The notes: generated from the letters alone by a model not told the origin. Shown: positions 25,122 to 33,740, numbered from the stretch's first letter. The stretch: 60,734 nt of DNA from Micromonospora sp. KC723 (GCF_004348595.1 NZ_SMKD01000019.1:1-60734), one strand, 5' to 3'. A program made the numbers and translations.

Positions 25122-26498
25122 TCAGCGGCCGGCGAACCCGGGCAGGGCCGCATCGGGGTCGGCGACGAGCGCGGTGACCGTACGGCAGAAGTCCGTCACC
25201 ATCGCCCCGGCGGTGACCGAGTCGTACCGGTTGCTGTTGACGGCGAGGCTGCCGACCGTGTCGCCGCCGGCCATGATGCTCAGCGTCCACAGGGCGCCGT
25301 CGGGAACGTCGCCCCCGACCGGCGCCGAGATGTCGCGACGGATCTCGGTGAAGGTGAGGTCACCGACGGTGGTGCCCGTGTCGGAGAAGAGCGTGCGCTC
25401 CACCTGGAACACGAACAGGGTCCGGTCGTCGCGGGCCAGGGACGCGGCCACCTCCGGGCTGTCCTGCACGACCTGGCCGAAGAGCAGTTCGTGTTTGTAC
25501 GCGCCGAGGCACGCGGCCCGGGCCCGCAGGATCGCCTCACGGAACGAGGCACACCCGGCCAGCCGTACCCGCAGCGGCAGGCAGTTGAAGAAGGAGCCGA
25601 CCGATTCCTGGAACCGCTGTGGTCCCCGACCCAGCGAGAACGTCGGCACCGTGATGTCGTCCTGCCCGTAGCCGCGCTGTACGACCGCGCTGTAGGCGGC
25701 CAGCAGCACGATGAATGGCGTACTGCGGGTCTGCCGGGCCAGCGTCAGCACCGACGTGGTGGTCTCGGCGGAGAGCGTGAACCGGTGCCACGACGACGCC
25801 TTCGGCAGGCCGGCGGAGCGTGGCCAGTCGGTCGGCAGCGCGAGCAGTTGCGCGCCGTCCAGCGTGCTCTTCCAGTACTCGCGGTCTGCGTCCTCGGCCA
25901 CCAACTCCTGCTGGTACCGCGCGAACTCGGCGTACTGGGCGACTTCCGGCAGCTCCGGCACGTCGAAGTCGGACGACGCCGCGTAGAGGTTGGCCACGTC
26001 ACGCATGAGGATCTGCAGGGACCAGGCGTCCACGGCCGAATGATGCGCCTGTAGCACCAGGACGGCATCGTCTGGGGCGAAACGGATCAGCACGGCACGC
26101 AGCAACGGCAGGTCGTGGAGGGGGAACGGGCCCGCCTCGACCTCGTTGAGTGCCCACTGGGCCCGCAGGTCGCGCAGCGACTCCTGCGGCTCCGGCCGGT
26201 CGAGCACCTCCAGCCGGACCCGGCCGGGCGGGCAGATGCGCTGGTGGGGCCGCTCGGCGTCGCGGACGATCACGGTACGCAGCGCCTCGTGCCGGATCAC
26301 CACGCCGTCGAGCGCGGCCTGCAGGTTCGCCACGTCGACCGCGCCACGAACCCGCCAGCCGGCGGCGATGTGGTAGTGGGGCCCGAACGGGCCGGCTTCC
26401 TCGCCCTGGTTGAACATGAACAGGAACTGCTGGTGGGCCGACAGCGGGGCGACCGCCGACAGCTCGGCGGCTGTTTCGGGCGTACGGCTAATGGTCAT
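25122..26498 (-). CDS. Free-standing NRPS condensation enzyme (SgcC5-like)
   Basis: 458 residues, a single condensation domain. HHSAVDA (142-148) keeps the catalytic second His and the structural Asp, unlike the NRPS C domain downstream. LSAHQQFLFMFNQ is core motif 1 and QESVGSFFNCLPLRV a later one. It should join a carrier-bound (chloro-)beta-tyrosyl group to an amine or alcohol nucleophile; SgcC5 forms both esters and amides. The ATG at 26498 has GGAGG about ten bases upstream, while an upstream in-frame start at 26582 would add an Arg/Pro-rich tail. It is the first gene of the minus-strand operon (C, PCP, C*-A-T, aminomutase). The acceptor substrate is unknown. Confidence 0.92.
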   Translation of the reverse strand: MTISRTPETAAELSAVAPLSAHQQFLFMFNQGEEAGPFGPHYHIAAGWRVRGAVDVANLQAALDGVVIRHEALRTVIVRDAERPHQRICPPGRVRLEVLDRPEPQESLRDLRAQWALNEVEAGPFPLHDLPLLRAVLIRFAPDDAVLVLQAHHSAVDAWSLQILMRDVANLYAASSDFDVPELPEVAQYAEFARYQQELVAEDADREYWKSTLDGAQLLALPTDWPRSAGLPKASSWHRFTLSAETTTSVLTLARQTRSTPFIVLLAAYSAVVQRGYGQDDITVPTFSLGRGPQRFQESVGSFFNCLPLRVRLAGCASFREAILRARAACLGAYKHELLFGQVVQDSPEVAASLARDDRTLFVFQVERTLFSDTGTTVGDLTFTEIRRDISAPVGGDVPDGALWTLSIMAGGDTVGSLAVNSNRYDSVTAGAMVTDFCRTVTALVADPDAALPGFAGR

Positions 26499-26872
26499 GC
26501 CGCCGGGCCTCCGTCTATGAAGGGGATTCGGCCGCTCGCGCGTCGCGCTCCGCGGCCGATCGGGTGGCGGCCGGCGCCGCACACCTCAATGACGATGCCA
26601 GGTTAACCAGCGGATCGGCGGCGGCTCTTCTCTCACATTGCCCAGTCGACGCGTAACCACATTCGAGCAAGCAGGGTGCGGTTCCGGAAACGCGGACGCG
26701 GAGCGTCACTGGGAGCTTTGCGGTAGGAGCGTGGAACACCCCTCGGCCAGCGCACGAGGTTCGCGGCCTTCGCCGCCCGAATCAACTGGCACCGGCTGAG
26801 GATGTGGCCGACGGCGGCATCTGCGCACGCTGGAAGTCGGACCGCACGCGCCCGGCGTTATAGACAGATGCA
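26499..26872. promoter_or_regulatory. Divergent promoter region between NRPS operon and Eis-like gene
   Basis: 374 bp with no gene. On the plus strand TATAGA (26859-26864) is a good -10 hexamer just eight bases before the ATG at 26873, so that transcript is probably leaderless. The minus-strand promoter of the NRPS operon must also lie here, in the less GC-rich 26580-26700 stretch; I cannot place it exactly. Confidence 0.5.
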
Positions 26873-28099
26873 ATGACCGAGACCGAGTTGCCGATGCGCA
26901 CCGCCACGCCGCAGGACTGGGACCTCATCGCGCAACTGCTCACCGTCAATTACCACAATCCGTCCGGTGAGTTGTTCCGCGAGCGGTTCCGGCCCATCTT
27001 CGAGGCAGACCGTTCACTGGTCATCACCGATGACGACCTCATCATCGGTCATATCTCGGCCCGCACCCGAGACCTGAGTGTCCCGGGTGCGGTCGTGCCC
27101 GCCGCGCACATTACGCTCGCCGCGGTGGCCGCCACCCATCGTCGCCGGGGGCTGATGACCCGGCTGTTCTGTCAGGAACTGCGTGACACCCGGGCGGCTG
27201 GCGAGCCGCTAGCGATCTTTTGGCCGAGCGAGGGGCGCATCTATCCGCGCTATGGCTGCGGCCTGGCGACACAGCGTCTCAGCCTGGAGATCGAGACCGG
27301 CGAGCTGAGCCTGCCACAGCAACGGGTACCCGGGAGGCTGCGCACGGGCGCGCCGCACAGCCTGCTCACCACGCTGGCCAAGGTGTACGACGAGGTCCGC
27401 GGCGGCCGACCGGGCTTCTCCAGCCGCAGCGCCGTGGACTGGGCGCACGTCCTCGATGACAGCCCATCGATTCGTGGCGGCGCCGGGGAACGGATCTGCG
27501 TGTTCCACGAGGTCGACGGCGTCGTCGACGGCTACGCCCTGTGGCGCACGAGCTTCAACTGGACGCCGACCGGACCGGCTTGCGAGGTGCGGGTCGACGA
27601 AGTCGTGGCCCGGGACAGCGACGCGTATCTGGCGCTGTGGAGGTTCCTGCTGTCGATCGATCTGACGCGGACGGTGCACTACGAGTTCGCCGCCATCGAC
27701 GAGCCGCTACTGCATCTGGCCAGCGAGCCCAATCGCCTGGGCGCCCGCGTGGTCGACGCGTTGTGGGCCCGTATCGTGCACGTGGACGCCGCGCTGGCGG
27801 CCCGCCGATATCGCACCCCAGTCGACCTTGTCTTCGACGTCACCGACAGCGTGATCCCGGAGAACGCTGGCCGCTGGCGGCTCACCGGCGGTCCGACCGC
27901 CGCCCGGTGCGTCGCCACCGACGAAGCGGCCGACCTCGGCTGCGATATCCGCGACCTGAGCTCCGCCTACCTGGGTGGGCCGAGTCTGGGTGCACTCGCC
28001 ACAGCCGGACGGGTTCGCGAGCTGCGCCCGGGGGCGCTGTTCGAGGCCTCGACGGCATTCGGCTGGCACCTCGCCCCAGTCGGTCCGGAGATCTACTGA
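26873..28099 (+). CDS. Eis-like GNAT N-acetyltransferase
   Basis: A 408-residue protein of the Eis family (enhanced intracellular survival), about the usual ~400. An N-terminal GNAT domain holds the acetyl-CoA loop VAATHRRRGLMTRLF (residues ~83-97). FWPSEGRIYPRYGCG is the equivalent of the central Eis GNAT segment, and the C-terminal ~110 residues form a sterol-carrier-like domain (LRPGALFEASTAFGWHL). Eis enzymes acetylate amines of drugs, peptides and polyamines. No SD precedes the ATG, and a TATAGA -10 box ends eight bases before it. Divergent from the NRPS operon, it could modify the beta-amino group of the product or give self-protection; this is inference. Confidence 0.85.
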   Translation: MTETELPMRTATPQDWDLIAQLLTVNYHNPSGELFRERFRPIFEADRSLVITDDDLIIGHISARTRDLSVPGAVVPAAHITLAAVAATHRRRGLMTRLFCQELRDTRAAGEPLAIFWPSEGRIYPRYGCGLATQRLSLEIETGELSLPQQRVPGRLRTGAPHSLLTTLAKVYDEVRGGRPGFSSRSAVDWAHVLDDSPSIRGGAGERICVFHEVDGVVDGYALWRTSFNWTPTGPACEVRVDEVVARDSDAYLALWRFLLSIDLTRTVHYEFAAIDEPLLHLASEPNRLGARVVDALWARIVHVDAALAARRYRTPVDLVFDVTDSVIPENAGRWRLTGGPTAARCVATDEAADLGCDIRDLSSAYLGGPSLGALATAGRVRELRPGALFEASTAFGWHLAPVGPEIY

Positions 28100-28140
28100 T
28101 GCCGGTCCGGTGCTAGCCACGCAACTGCGCACGTGGCGAG

Positions 28141-29493
28141 ATGCCTGATATGCCCACCGGCGGCCAACCTGTTCGCATGGCCTCAGCAGACATCGTCGTG
28201 GACGTATGGTTCGCCGACTACCCGTTCCGTACCTATCAGGGGACCTCGTTCCTCCAGCCGCTGCGCGACCAGGCGGCGGCGTTCGAGCAGCGGCATCCCG
28301 GCTGCCGGATCTCCGTACGGGGTGTCGACTTCTGGGACATGGCACAGGAGGTCTCCGAGGCCGTCGAGCAGGGACGGGCACCGGACGTGGCTGGCTACTA
28401 CGCCTCGGACACCCGCATGGCGCTGGACACCCGGACACCGGACGGGCGCCCGCGGTACGTCAGCGTCACCGAGGCCCTGGCCGGCCGGGACCGCGTTCTC
28501 GGCGAGGCCGTCGTCCTCGACGACCTCGAACCGGCGGTGCGCTCCTACTACACCCGCAGCGGCGAGCTGCTCTGCGTGCCGCTCTCGGCGACCACCACGG
28601 TGCTGTACAGCAATCTGACGCTCCTGCGCCTCGCCGGGATCGCCGAACCGCCGCGTACCTGGCGCGAGCTGCGGACCGCCTGCGAGGCGGTACGCGCCCT
28701 GCCCGGCGGTCACGCGACCGGGGCCACCTGGGCCAACCACGGATGGCTGTTCCAGCAGGCGGTCGCCCAGCAGGGCGGCCTGCTGGCCGACCACGACAAC
28801 GGACGCGCCGGTACCGCCCGCACCGTCGACCTGGCCTCCGCGGCGATGCTGGCCTGGGTCAGCTGGTGGCGGCAGTTGCACGCCGACGGGCTGTTCCACT
28901 ACAGCGGCACGCCCGATGACTGGGAAGGCTGCTTCGGCGCGTTCGCCGGTCAGCAGGTCGCGTTCCTGATCAGCTCGTCGAAGTCGGCCGAGGAACTGGT
29001 CGGGGCGGGCCGCGAGGCCGGGTTCGAGGTCGCTGTCAGCGCCATGCCGCACAACGACGACGTGCCGTACGCCGGGAACTTCGTCTCCGGTGACGCGCTC
29101 TGGCTCGCCGACGGGCCGAACCGGGTCAAGCGCGACCACGCGCTCGCGTTCGTGCTGTCACTGCTGCAGCCGTCAGCGGTCGCCGCCTGGCACCGCAGCA
29201 ACGGCTTCCTGCCGGTCACGGGTGCCGGGCAGCGGCTGCTCGAGGCCGAGGGCTGGTTCGCGCGGCATCCGCACCACCGCGCTGCGGTGGAGCAGCTACG
29301 CCGGTCGGACGGGTCGCCCGCGGCGCTCGGACCGATCATCGGCAGGCTCACCCGCATCGACGACGTTCTCGCCGCCGCGATGCACGACGTCCTGGTGCAC
29401 GACGCGGACCCCGCGCAACGCTTCGCCGCGGCCACGGCGACCGCGCAGCAGATCGTGGACGATCACATCCGCGTACTGTCCACAACGGCCTGA
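28141..29493 (+). CDS. Solute-binding-protein-fold protein without export signal
   Basis: 450 residues like family-1 extracellular solute-binding (maltose-type) proteins: the N-terminal strand IVVDVWFADYPF, RAPDVAGYY, LCVPLSATTTVLYSNLTLLRLAGI, GCFGAFAGQQVAFLISSS and NFVSGDALWLADG follow the family order. However, there is no signal peptide, lipobox or Tat motif at any of the three possible ATGs (28141, 28150, 28177), and no ABC permease lies near. It is therefore probably cytosolic and not a transporter part. It follows the Eis-like gene by 41 bp and is likely co-transcribed. Possible roles are intracellular binding or sequestration of the pathway product, or a sensor. Function unknown. Confidence 0.75.
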   Translation: MPDMPTGGQPVRMASADIVVDVWFADYPFRTYQGTSFLQPLRDQAAAFEQRHPGCRISVRGVDFWDMAQEVSEAVEQGRAPDVAGYYASDTRMALDTRTPDGRPRYVSVTEALAGRDRVLGEAVVLDDLEPAVRSYYTRSGELLCVPLSATTTVLYSNLTLLRLAGIAEPPRTWRELRTACEAVRALPGGHATGATWANHGWLFQQAVAQQGGLLADHDNGRAGTARTVDLASAAMLAWVSWWRQLHADGLFHYSGTPDDWEGCFGAFAGQQVAFLISSSKSAEELVGAGREAGFEVAVSAMPHNDDVPYAGNFVSGDALWLADGPNRVKRDHALAFVLSLLQPSAVAAWHRSNGFLPVTGAGQRLLEAEGWFARHPHHRAAVEQLRRSDGSPAALGPIIGRLTRIDDVLAAAMHDVLVHDADPAQRFAAATATAQQIVDDHIRVLSTTA

Positions 29494-29608
29494 GCGACTG
29501 ATCGCTTCAGCGTGCACGAAGAGCCGCCTCGTTGCGTCACCCGCTTTGAACACGCGGCCGACCAACAGGGCCCCCGGGACGGGGACGGGCAGTCAGGGGT
29601 GGGGCCGG

Positions 29609-30004
29609 TCAGGCCGCTCGGCGGCGGCGCAGCAGGTCGGCGGCCAGGCTGACCGCGGTGGTCCCGCTGGCCGTGCCGACGAGGACCAGGAGGGCCCCGA
29701 CCGCCCACAGGCCGCTGGCGTCGTTCGCCGCGGCGTGCCCCGACCAGGCGGCGGTGAAGGCCACCGTCATCACCGGAGCCACCAGCCAGGGGCGCAACCT
29801 GCGACCAGCGACGGCGGCGACCAGGACCAGGGTGAGCACGCAGCCGGCCACCTGCCAGACCGAGTACGGACCGGTGGTCGAGCCGGTGACCGGATCGGTC
29901 CGGTACCCGGTGTTCCAGCCCAGCCAGGCTGCCCAGGTGGCGACCGTGACGGCCGCGAGGGCCAGGGCGCTGAGGAGGGTGCGGCTGCGAGTCGTGTCGT
30001 TCAC
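29609..30004 (-). CDS. Small four-helix membrane protein, unknown function
   Basis: 131 residues with four hydrophobic segments (about 8-28, 46-66, 73-90, 98-122) and a basic RRRR tail. GTG start at 30004 with AAGGA six to seven bases upstream. No family is recognised; it resembles small actinobacterial membrane proteins with no known role. The next gene downstream on this strand is absent, since the solute-binding-fold gene converges on it with a 115-bp gap. Confidence 0.6.
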   Translation of the reverse strand: MNDTTRSRTLLSALALAAVTVATWAAWLGWNTGYRTDPVTGSTTGPYSVWQVAGCVLTLVLVAAVAGRRLRPWLVAPVMTVAFTAAWSGHAAANDASGLWAVGALLVLVGTASGTTAVSLAADLLRRRRAA

Positions 30005-30222
30005 GCCATCATCCTTGCCGCCGCCGGTCAGCCGGGCATGAGCCCACGTACTCACCGTCCCCTGTGGTGGCCGTCGCATCGTGACCGGTCGGCATAGACG
30101 CGGCGGGCTGCCTCGGGTAGCCACTTCTTTGTGGGTACTTGGCGGCGGCCGACGCGCCCGGCGAAGCTGTCACGGGCGGCCGGTTACCGCGGTTTCGCCG
30201 ACGAGACGAGGGTGGTGATGGC

Positions 30223-30588
30223 TCAGGAGACCTGTTCGGCCTCGGCGAGCATCGCCAGGCGACGATGGCCCCATTCGGAGAGGGGAGCCACCGCCTCGGC
30301 GAGGTCGCGACCGAACGCGGTGAGGGAGTACTCGGTTTTCAGGGGCAGCACGTCGTGCGCTTCCCGGTGCACCAGTCCGTCGGCTTCCATCTCGCGCAAC
30401 GCCTGGGTCAGCACCTTCTCGGTGAGGCCCGGCAGTTGCCGGCGCAGTTGTCCGGGCCGTTGCGGCCCGGATTCCAGCAGCCAGAGCAGGGTGGTCTTCC
30501 ACTTGCCGTCGATCACGGCGATGGCGGCGGTCACTCCGCAGACGTTGGGGTCCTGGGCACGGCTGCGCACCATGTTCGTCCTATCCAC
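30223..30588 (-). CDS. HxlR-family winged-helix regulator
   Basis: 121 residues with the HxlR core: CGVTAAIAVIDGKWKTTLLW, then LPGLTEKVLTQALREMEADG, and YSLTAFGRDLAEAV. The Cys near residue 17 is the position used for redox or electrophile sensing in several relatives. It diverges from the oxidoreductase gene at 30628 with only 39 bp between the start codons, a typical HxlR regulator-target pair. ATG at 30588 or at 30573 is possible. Confidence 0.9.
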   Translation of the reverse strand: MDRTNMVRSRAQDPNVCGVTAAIAVIDGKWKTTLLWLLESGPQRPGQLRRQLPGLTEKVLTQALREMEADGLVHREAHDVLPLKTEYSLTAFGRDLAEAVAPLSEWGHRRLAMLAEAEQVS

Positions 30589-30627
30589 TCTGTTCGTTCC
30601 GCTTCAGATCTCAGTGAGGAGTGCCGC

Positions 30628-31512
30628 ATGTCCTCGTATCCCGACAATTCTGTCACCGTGCTCGGCCTGGGGCCGATGGGACGGTCTTTGGCCGGCGCGT
30701 TCCTGGACGCCGGGCTGCGGACCACGGTCTGGAACCGCACCCCGGGCCGGGACCGGGGGTTGGTCGAGCGCGGCGCGATCGGCGCCCGATCCGCCGAGGA
30801 GGCGGTGTCCGCGAGCGGACTCACCGTCGTCTGCGTGGTGAACTACGACGCCTCGGACGCGATCCTGCGCCGTGACCCTGTCACCGACGCCCTCAAGGGG
30901 CGCACGGTGGTGAACCTGACCGCCGACACTCCCGACCGGGCCCGGGACACCGCGGACTGGGCGGCCCGGCACGGTATCGGATACCTGGACGGTGCGATCA
31001 TGACCCCGACCAGCACCATCGGTACGCCGGCGGCGGTGTTCATCCACAGCGGCCCGAAGGACCGCTACGAGGAGCACCGATCGGTGCTGGACGCGCTGGG
31101 CGGCACCCACACCTACCTGGGCGAGGAGATCGGCCGGGCAGCGGCGTACGACATCGCCCTGCTCGACATCTTCTGGACCTCCATGGCGGGCTACGCGCAC
31201 GCGCTGGCTGTGGCGAAGGCGGAAGGCATCTCCGCCCGGGAACTGGCGCCCTTCGCCAAGGGCATCGGCTCGATTCTCCCTCCGCTGTTCGAGGAGCTGG
31301 CGCAGGACGTGGAGAGCGGCAGCTACTCCGGCGAGGACAACCCGATCACCTCGGCGGCATCGTCCATGGCCCACATCATCCACGCCTCAGAGGTGCACGG
31401 CATCGACGCGGGCGTGATGCGCGCGGCCGAGGGCATGGCCCGCCGCGTCATCGGGCTGGGCCACGGCGCGGACGGGTTCATCCGGATCGCCGAGGTCCTC
31501 GGCCGACGCTGA
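30628..31512 (+). CDS. NAD(P)-dependent beta-hydroxyacid dehydrogenase / imine-reductase-like protein
   Basis: 294 residues. The N-terminal Rossmann fold begins VTVLGLGPMGRSLAGAFLDA with NRTPG marking NADPH preference (Arg after the strand). The all-helical C-terminal domain contains the 6-phosphogluconate-dehydrogenase-like dimerisation helices. The catalytic Lys of hydroxyisobutyrate dehydrogenases is replaced in AAAYDIALLDIFW, with Asp in the Lys-equivalent region, as in imine reductases. ATG at 30628 has GAGGAG seven bases upstream. Probably controlled by the divergent HxlR gene. Natural substrate unknown. Confidence 0.87.
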   Translation: MSSYPDNSVTVLGLGPMGRSLAGAFLDAGLRTTVWNRTPGRDRGLVERGAIGARSAEEAVSASGLTVVCVVNYDASDAILRRDPVTDALKGRTVVNLTADTPDRARDTADWAARHGIGYLDGAIMTPTSTIGTPAAVFIHSGPKDRYEEHRSVLDALGGTHTYLGEEIGRAAAYDIALLDIFWTSMAGYAHALAVAKAEGISARELAPFAKGIGSILPPLFEELAQDVESGSYSGEDNPITSAASSMAHIIHASEVHGIDAGVMRAAEGMARRVIGLGHGADGFIRIAEVLGRR

Positions 31513-31686
31513 GCCGATTTCGGAGGTCAGCACGCTGCGGAGGCTCAACCGGACCTGCGGGCACCCGACGACAGGTGCTGACTGTTATCCTCGCGTAGCC
31601 CATCGTGCTGGTGCAGGCGTGATCGTTCCTGCCGGTTCGGTGGTGGCCGGTGATCCGCCGCGCGGGTTAGGATCCGGCGCGGCATC

Positions 31687-31763
31687 GGGGCGGTAGCTCA
31701 GCCGGTTAGAGCAGGGGACTCATAATCCCTCGGTCGCGGGTTCGAGTCCCGCCCGCCCCACCA
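31687..31763 (+). tRNA. tRNA with CAT anticodon (Met, or Ile if lysidine-modified)
   Basis: A 77-nt gene including an encoded CCA. The acceptor stem GGGGCGG/CCGCCCC, D arm GCTC...GAGC, anticodon loop CTCATAA and T arm GCGGGTTCGAGTCCCGC all pair. The anticodon is CAT. The GGGGACTCATAATCCCT arm and following GGTCG resemble tRNA-Ile2 about as well as elongator tRNA-Met, so I leave identity open. It is not an initiator: position 1 is paired. Confidence 0.93.
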
Positions 31764-32221
31764 ACAGCATGCGAGCTGGGAGAACGTGCAACGGCCGGGC
31801 GGTACGCGAGCCGTCTTAGCAGTAGGCGGCGCGAGCTCGGAGAGCGTGCTTACCCCAGCCGAGCGAGCGTGCTCGTGCGGTGACGGTCGAGCGTTCCAAG
31901 AGATGCGGCGATCGGCCTGATCGGCTACCACTCGGGCTCAGGTCCCGCGCACCCGGTCTCGGGGCACGGCGCCGGTGGTGCACGCACGCCGGCGGGCAGC
32001 TCGTCGGTAAGCAGCTGGCACCTGACTGAGCTCGGCGGCAGAGTGCGCGTCAAGGGCTCAAAGCTCGTGGCGATGAGGGCCCAGTCCAGCATGGTGCGGA
32101 CTCCGGCGCGCCGAGTGGCCCGTTCTGAAACCCCTCGGTATTCAGCGTTGCTATCTACCGGTACCTAGTGTTACCGTCTACCGGTACTCAGCGACGCTGA
32201 ATAGGCGAGGAGATGAGCCCC
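31764..32221. other. Intergenic region between tRNA and PadR operon
   Basis: 458 bp with no credible gene. The minus-strand frame 31698-31931 is the familiar false peptide read antisense through a tRNA. Two loose copies of a GCGAGCT-GGAGA-CGTGC sequence lie near 31770 and 31828. The last ~90 bp hold the PadR operator and promoter. Confidence 0.5.
32137..32200 (+). promoter_or_regulatory. PadR operator region with repeated TACCGGTA palindromes
   Basis: TCTACCGGTAC occurs at 32154-32164 and 32177-32187, each holding the perfect palindrome TACCGGTA, with centres 23 bp apart. A GGTA(T/C)TCAGCG direct repeat flanks the pair (near 32137 and 32183), and TCAGCG-A-CGCTGA (32188-32200) is a further perfect inverted repeat. 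The region ends 21 bp before the PadR start. Binding by the PadR product itself is the likely use. Confidence 0.7.
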
Positions 32222-32569
32222 ATGGGCAACCAGATGACGGAGATGCTGAAGGGCACTCTCGAGGGCATCGTCCTGGCGATCCTGGCCCGCAGGCCCGCGT
32301 ACGGCTACGAGATCACCGCGTGGCTGCGGGACCGGGGATTCTCGGACATCGCGGAAGGCACCATCTACGCGCTGCTCGTCCGCGTCGAGCAGCGCGGGTT
32401 CGTGGACGTGAAGAAGGTCCCGTCCGAGAAGGGTCCCCCGCGGAAGGTGTATTCGCTCAACGCGAAGGGGCGGGACCAGCTCGCCGAGTTCTGGAGGACG
32501 TGGACGGTCCTCGCCGAACGCATCGAGCAACTTCACCACACCGACAACCGGCACCACGAAGGAGCATGA
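32222..32569 (+). CDS. PadR-family transcriptional regulator
   Basis: 115 residues with the PadR winged helix: LEGIVLAILARRPAYGYEI, then GTIYALLVRVEQRGFVDVKK, and KVYSLNAKGRDQLAEFW. The ATG at 32222 has GAGGAG nine bases before it; the ATG at 32213 abuts that SD. Its stop overlaps the start of the DUF1048 gene. It heads a four-gene efflux operon, an arrangement typical for PadR repressors released by the exported drug. Confidence 0.93.
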   Translation: MGNQMTEMLKGTLEGIVLAILARRPAYGYEITAWLRDRGFSDIAEGTIYALLVRVEQRGFVDVKKVPSEKGPPRKVYSLNAKGRDQLAEFWRTWTVLAERIEQLHHTDNRHHEGA

Positions 32570-32571
32570 GC

Positions 32572-32952
32572 ATGGCCGCGAAGTGGATCGAGACGCTGGT
32601 CGGATCGCTCGAGCAGAAGAAGCAGTACCGGCAGCACATGGCCCGGATGAGGGCCCTGCCGGAGCCCTATCGCAGCGCCGCGAAGGCGCTTCACCGGTAC
32701 TTCATGTATCAGGGAGGGATCCTTGACGGCGACACGCTCATCACGATGTTCGGCGACTTCGTCGACCTCTGGGAGCGTGCGGCCGCCGACAGAACGCCGG
32801 TCCGCGCGATCGTCGGGGACGACCCGGCCGAGTTCGCCGAGACGTTCCTGCAGGCGTACTCCGGCAAGCAGTGGATAGACAAGGAACGCGCGCGCCTCAG
32901 GGCGGCGATCGACGCCGCCGCCGGTGACGACGGCGAGGAGAAGGGGGCATGA
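32572..32952 (+). CDS. DUF1048 domain protein
   Basis: 126 residues, mostly helical (MRALPEPYRSAAKALHRYF, then TLITMFGDFVDLWERAAAD). DUF1048 proteins are usually encoded between a PadR regulator and an ABC transporter, as here. GAAGGAG is seven bases before the ATG at 32572; the ATG at 32566 is the alternative and overlaps the PadR stop. No biochemical role is known; it may be a partner of PadR. Confidence 0.88.
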   Translation: MAAKWIETLVGSLEQKKQYRQHMARMRALPEPYRSAAKALHRYFMYQGGILDGDTLITMFGDFVDLWERAAADRTPVRAIVGDDPAEFAETFLQAYSGKQWIDKERARLRAAIDAAAGDDGEEKGA

Positions 32953-33740
32953 CCACCATGACGCGCGAACCGGCGATCAGGGTCCAGGCCATCACGAAGT
33001 CCTACAAGGACCTGCACGTGTTGCGGGGTGTCGACTTCGAGGTGGCAGCCGGAAGCATCTTCGCTCTGCTCGGCTCGAACGGCGCCGGAAAGACCACGCT
33101 GGTGCGGATCCTGTCGACGTTGCTGAGAGCGAACACCGGCACCGCAACCGTGCACGGATTCGACGTCTCCTCGGCCCCGGGTGACGTACGCAGGTCGATC
33201 AGCCTGACCGGCCAGTTCGCCGCAGTCGATGAAGTGCTCACCGGCTGGGAGAACCTCGTCCTGGTCGCGAAGCTCCGCCACCTGAAGAACCCGGGTGCGA
33301 TCGCCGACGAGATGCTCGCCCGCTTCTCACTCACCGACGCGGGCAGCCGCCGGGCGGCGACATATTCGGGCGGCATGCGTCGGCGGCTTGACATCGCGAT
33401 GAGCCTGGTCGGCAACCCGCCGGTCGTCTTCCTCGACGAGCCGACCACCGGCCTCGACCCGCAGGCCCGCATCGAGGTGTGGCAGACGGTGAAGCGGCTC
33501 GCCAAGGACGGCACGACCATCCTGCTGACAACCCAGTACCTCGACGAGGCCGAGCACCTCGCCGACCGGATCGCGATCCTGCACAAGGGCACGATCATCC
33601 AGAGCGGCACCCTCGCCGAACTGAAGCAGCTACTCCCGTCCGCCAAGGTCGAGTACGTGCAGAAGCAGCCGACCCTCGAGGACGTCTTTCTGGCCCTGGT
33701 CGGCGACGACACAGTGCCCGCAGGAGAGGAACCCCGATGA
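32949..33740 (+). CDS. ABC transporter ATPase, DrrA-type drug exporter
   Basis: 263 residues. Walker A GSNGAGKTT, signature YSGGMRRRLDIAMSL, Walker B VVFLDEPTTGLDPQ and the switch His region (TTQYLDEAEHLADRI, Gln replacing the usual His stretch as in DrrA) are all present. The C-terminal PTLEDVFLAL tail is typical of the daunorubicin-resistance subfamily. ATGA overlaps join it to both neighbours. It should energise the permease at 33737. Confidence 0.93.
   Translation: MTTMTREPAIRVQAITKSYKDLHVLRGVDFEVAAGSIFALLGSNGAGKTTLVRILSTLLRANTGTATVHGFDVSSAPGDVRRSISLTGQFAAVDEVLTGWENLVLVAKLRHLKNPGAIADEMLARFSLTDAGSRRAATYSGGMRRRLDIAMSLVGNPPVVFLDEPTTGLDPQARIEVWQTVKRLAKDGTTILLTTQYLDEAEHLADRIAILHKGTIIQSGTLAELKQLLPSAKVEYVQKQPTLEDVFLALVGDDTVPAGEEPR

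Noticed and set aside
12121..29493. Enediyne biosynthetic cluster
   Set aside because: Beta-tyrosine genes are present, but no enediyne PKS, no unbPUTE-type genes and no apoprotein gene are in the window; only the side-chain arm can be supported.
31698..31931. Minus-strand frame ending in a GRDSNPRP-type peptide
   Set aside because: It is read antisense through the tRNA gene and is a well-known false annotation.
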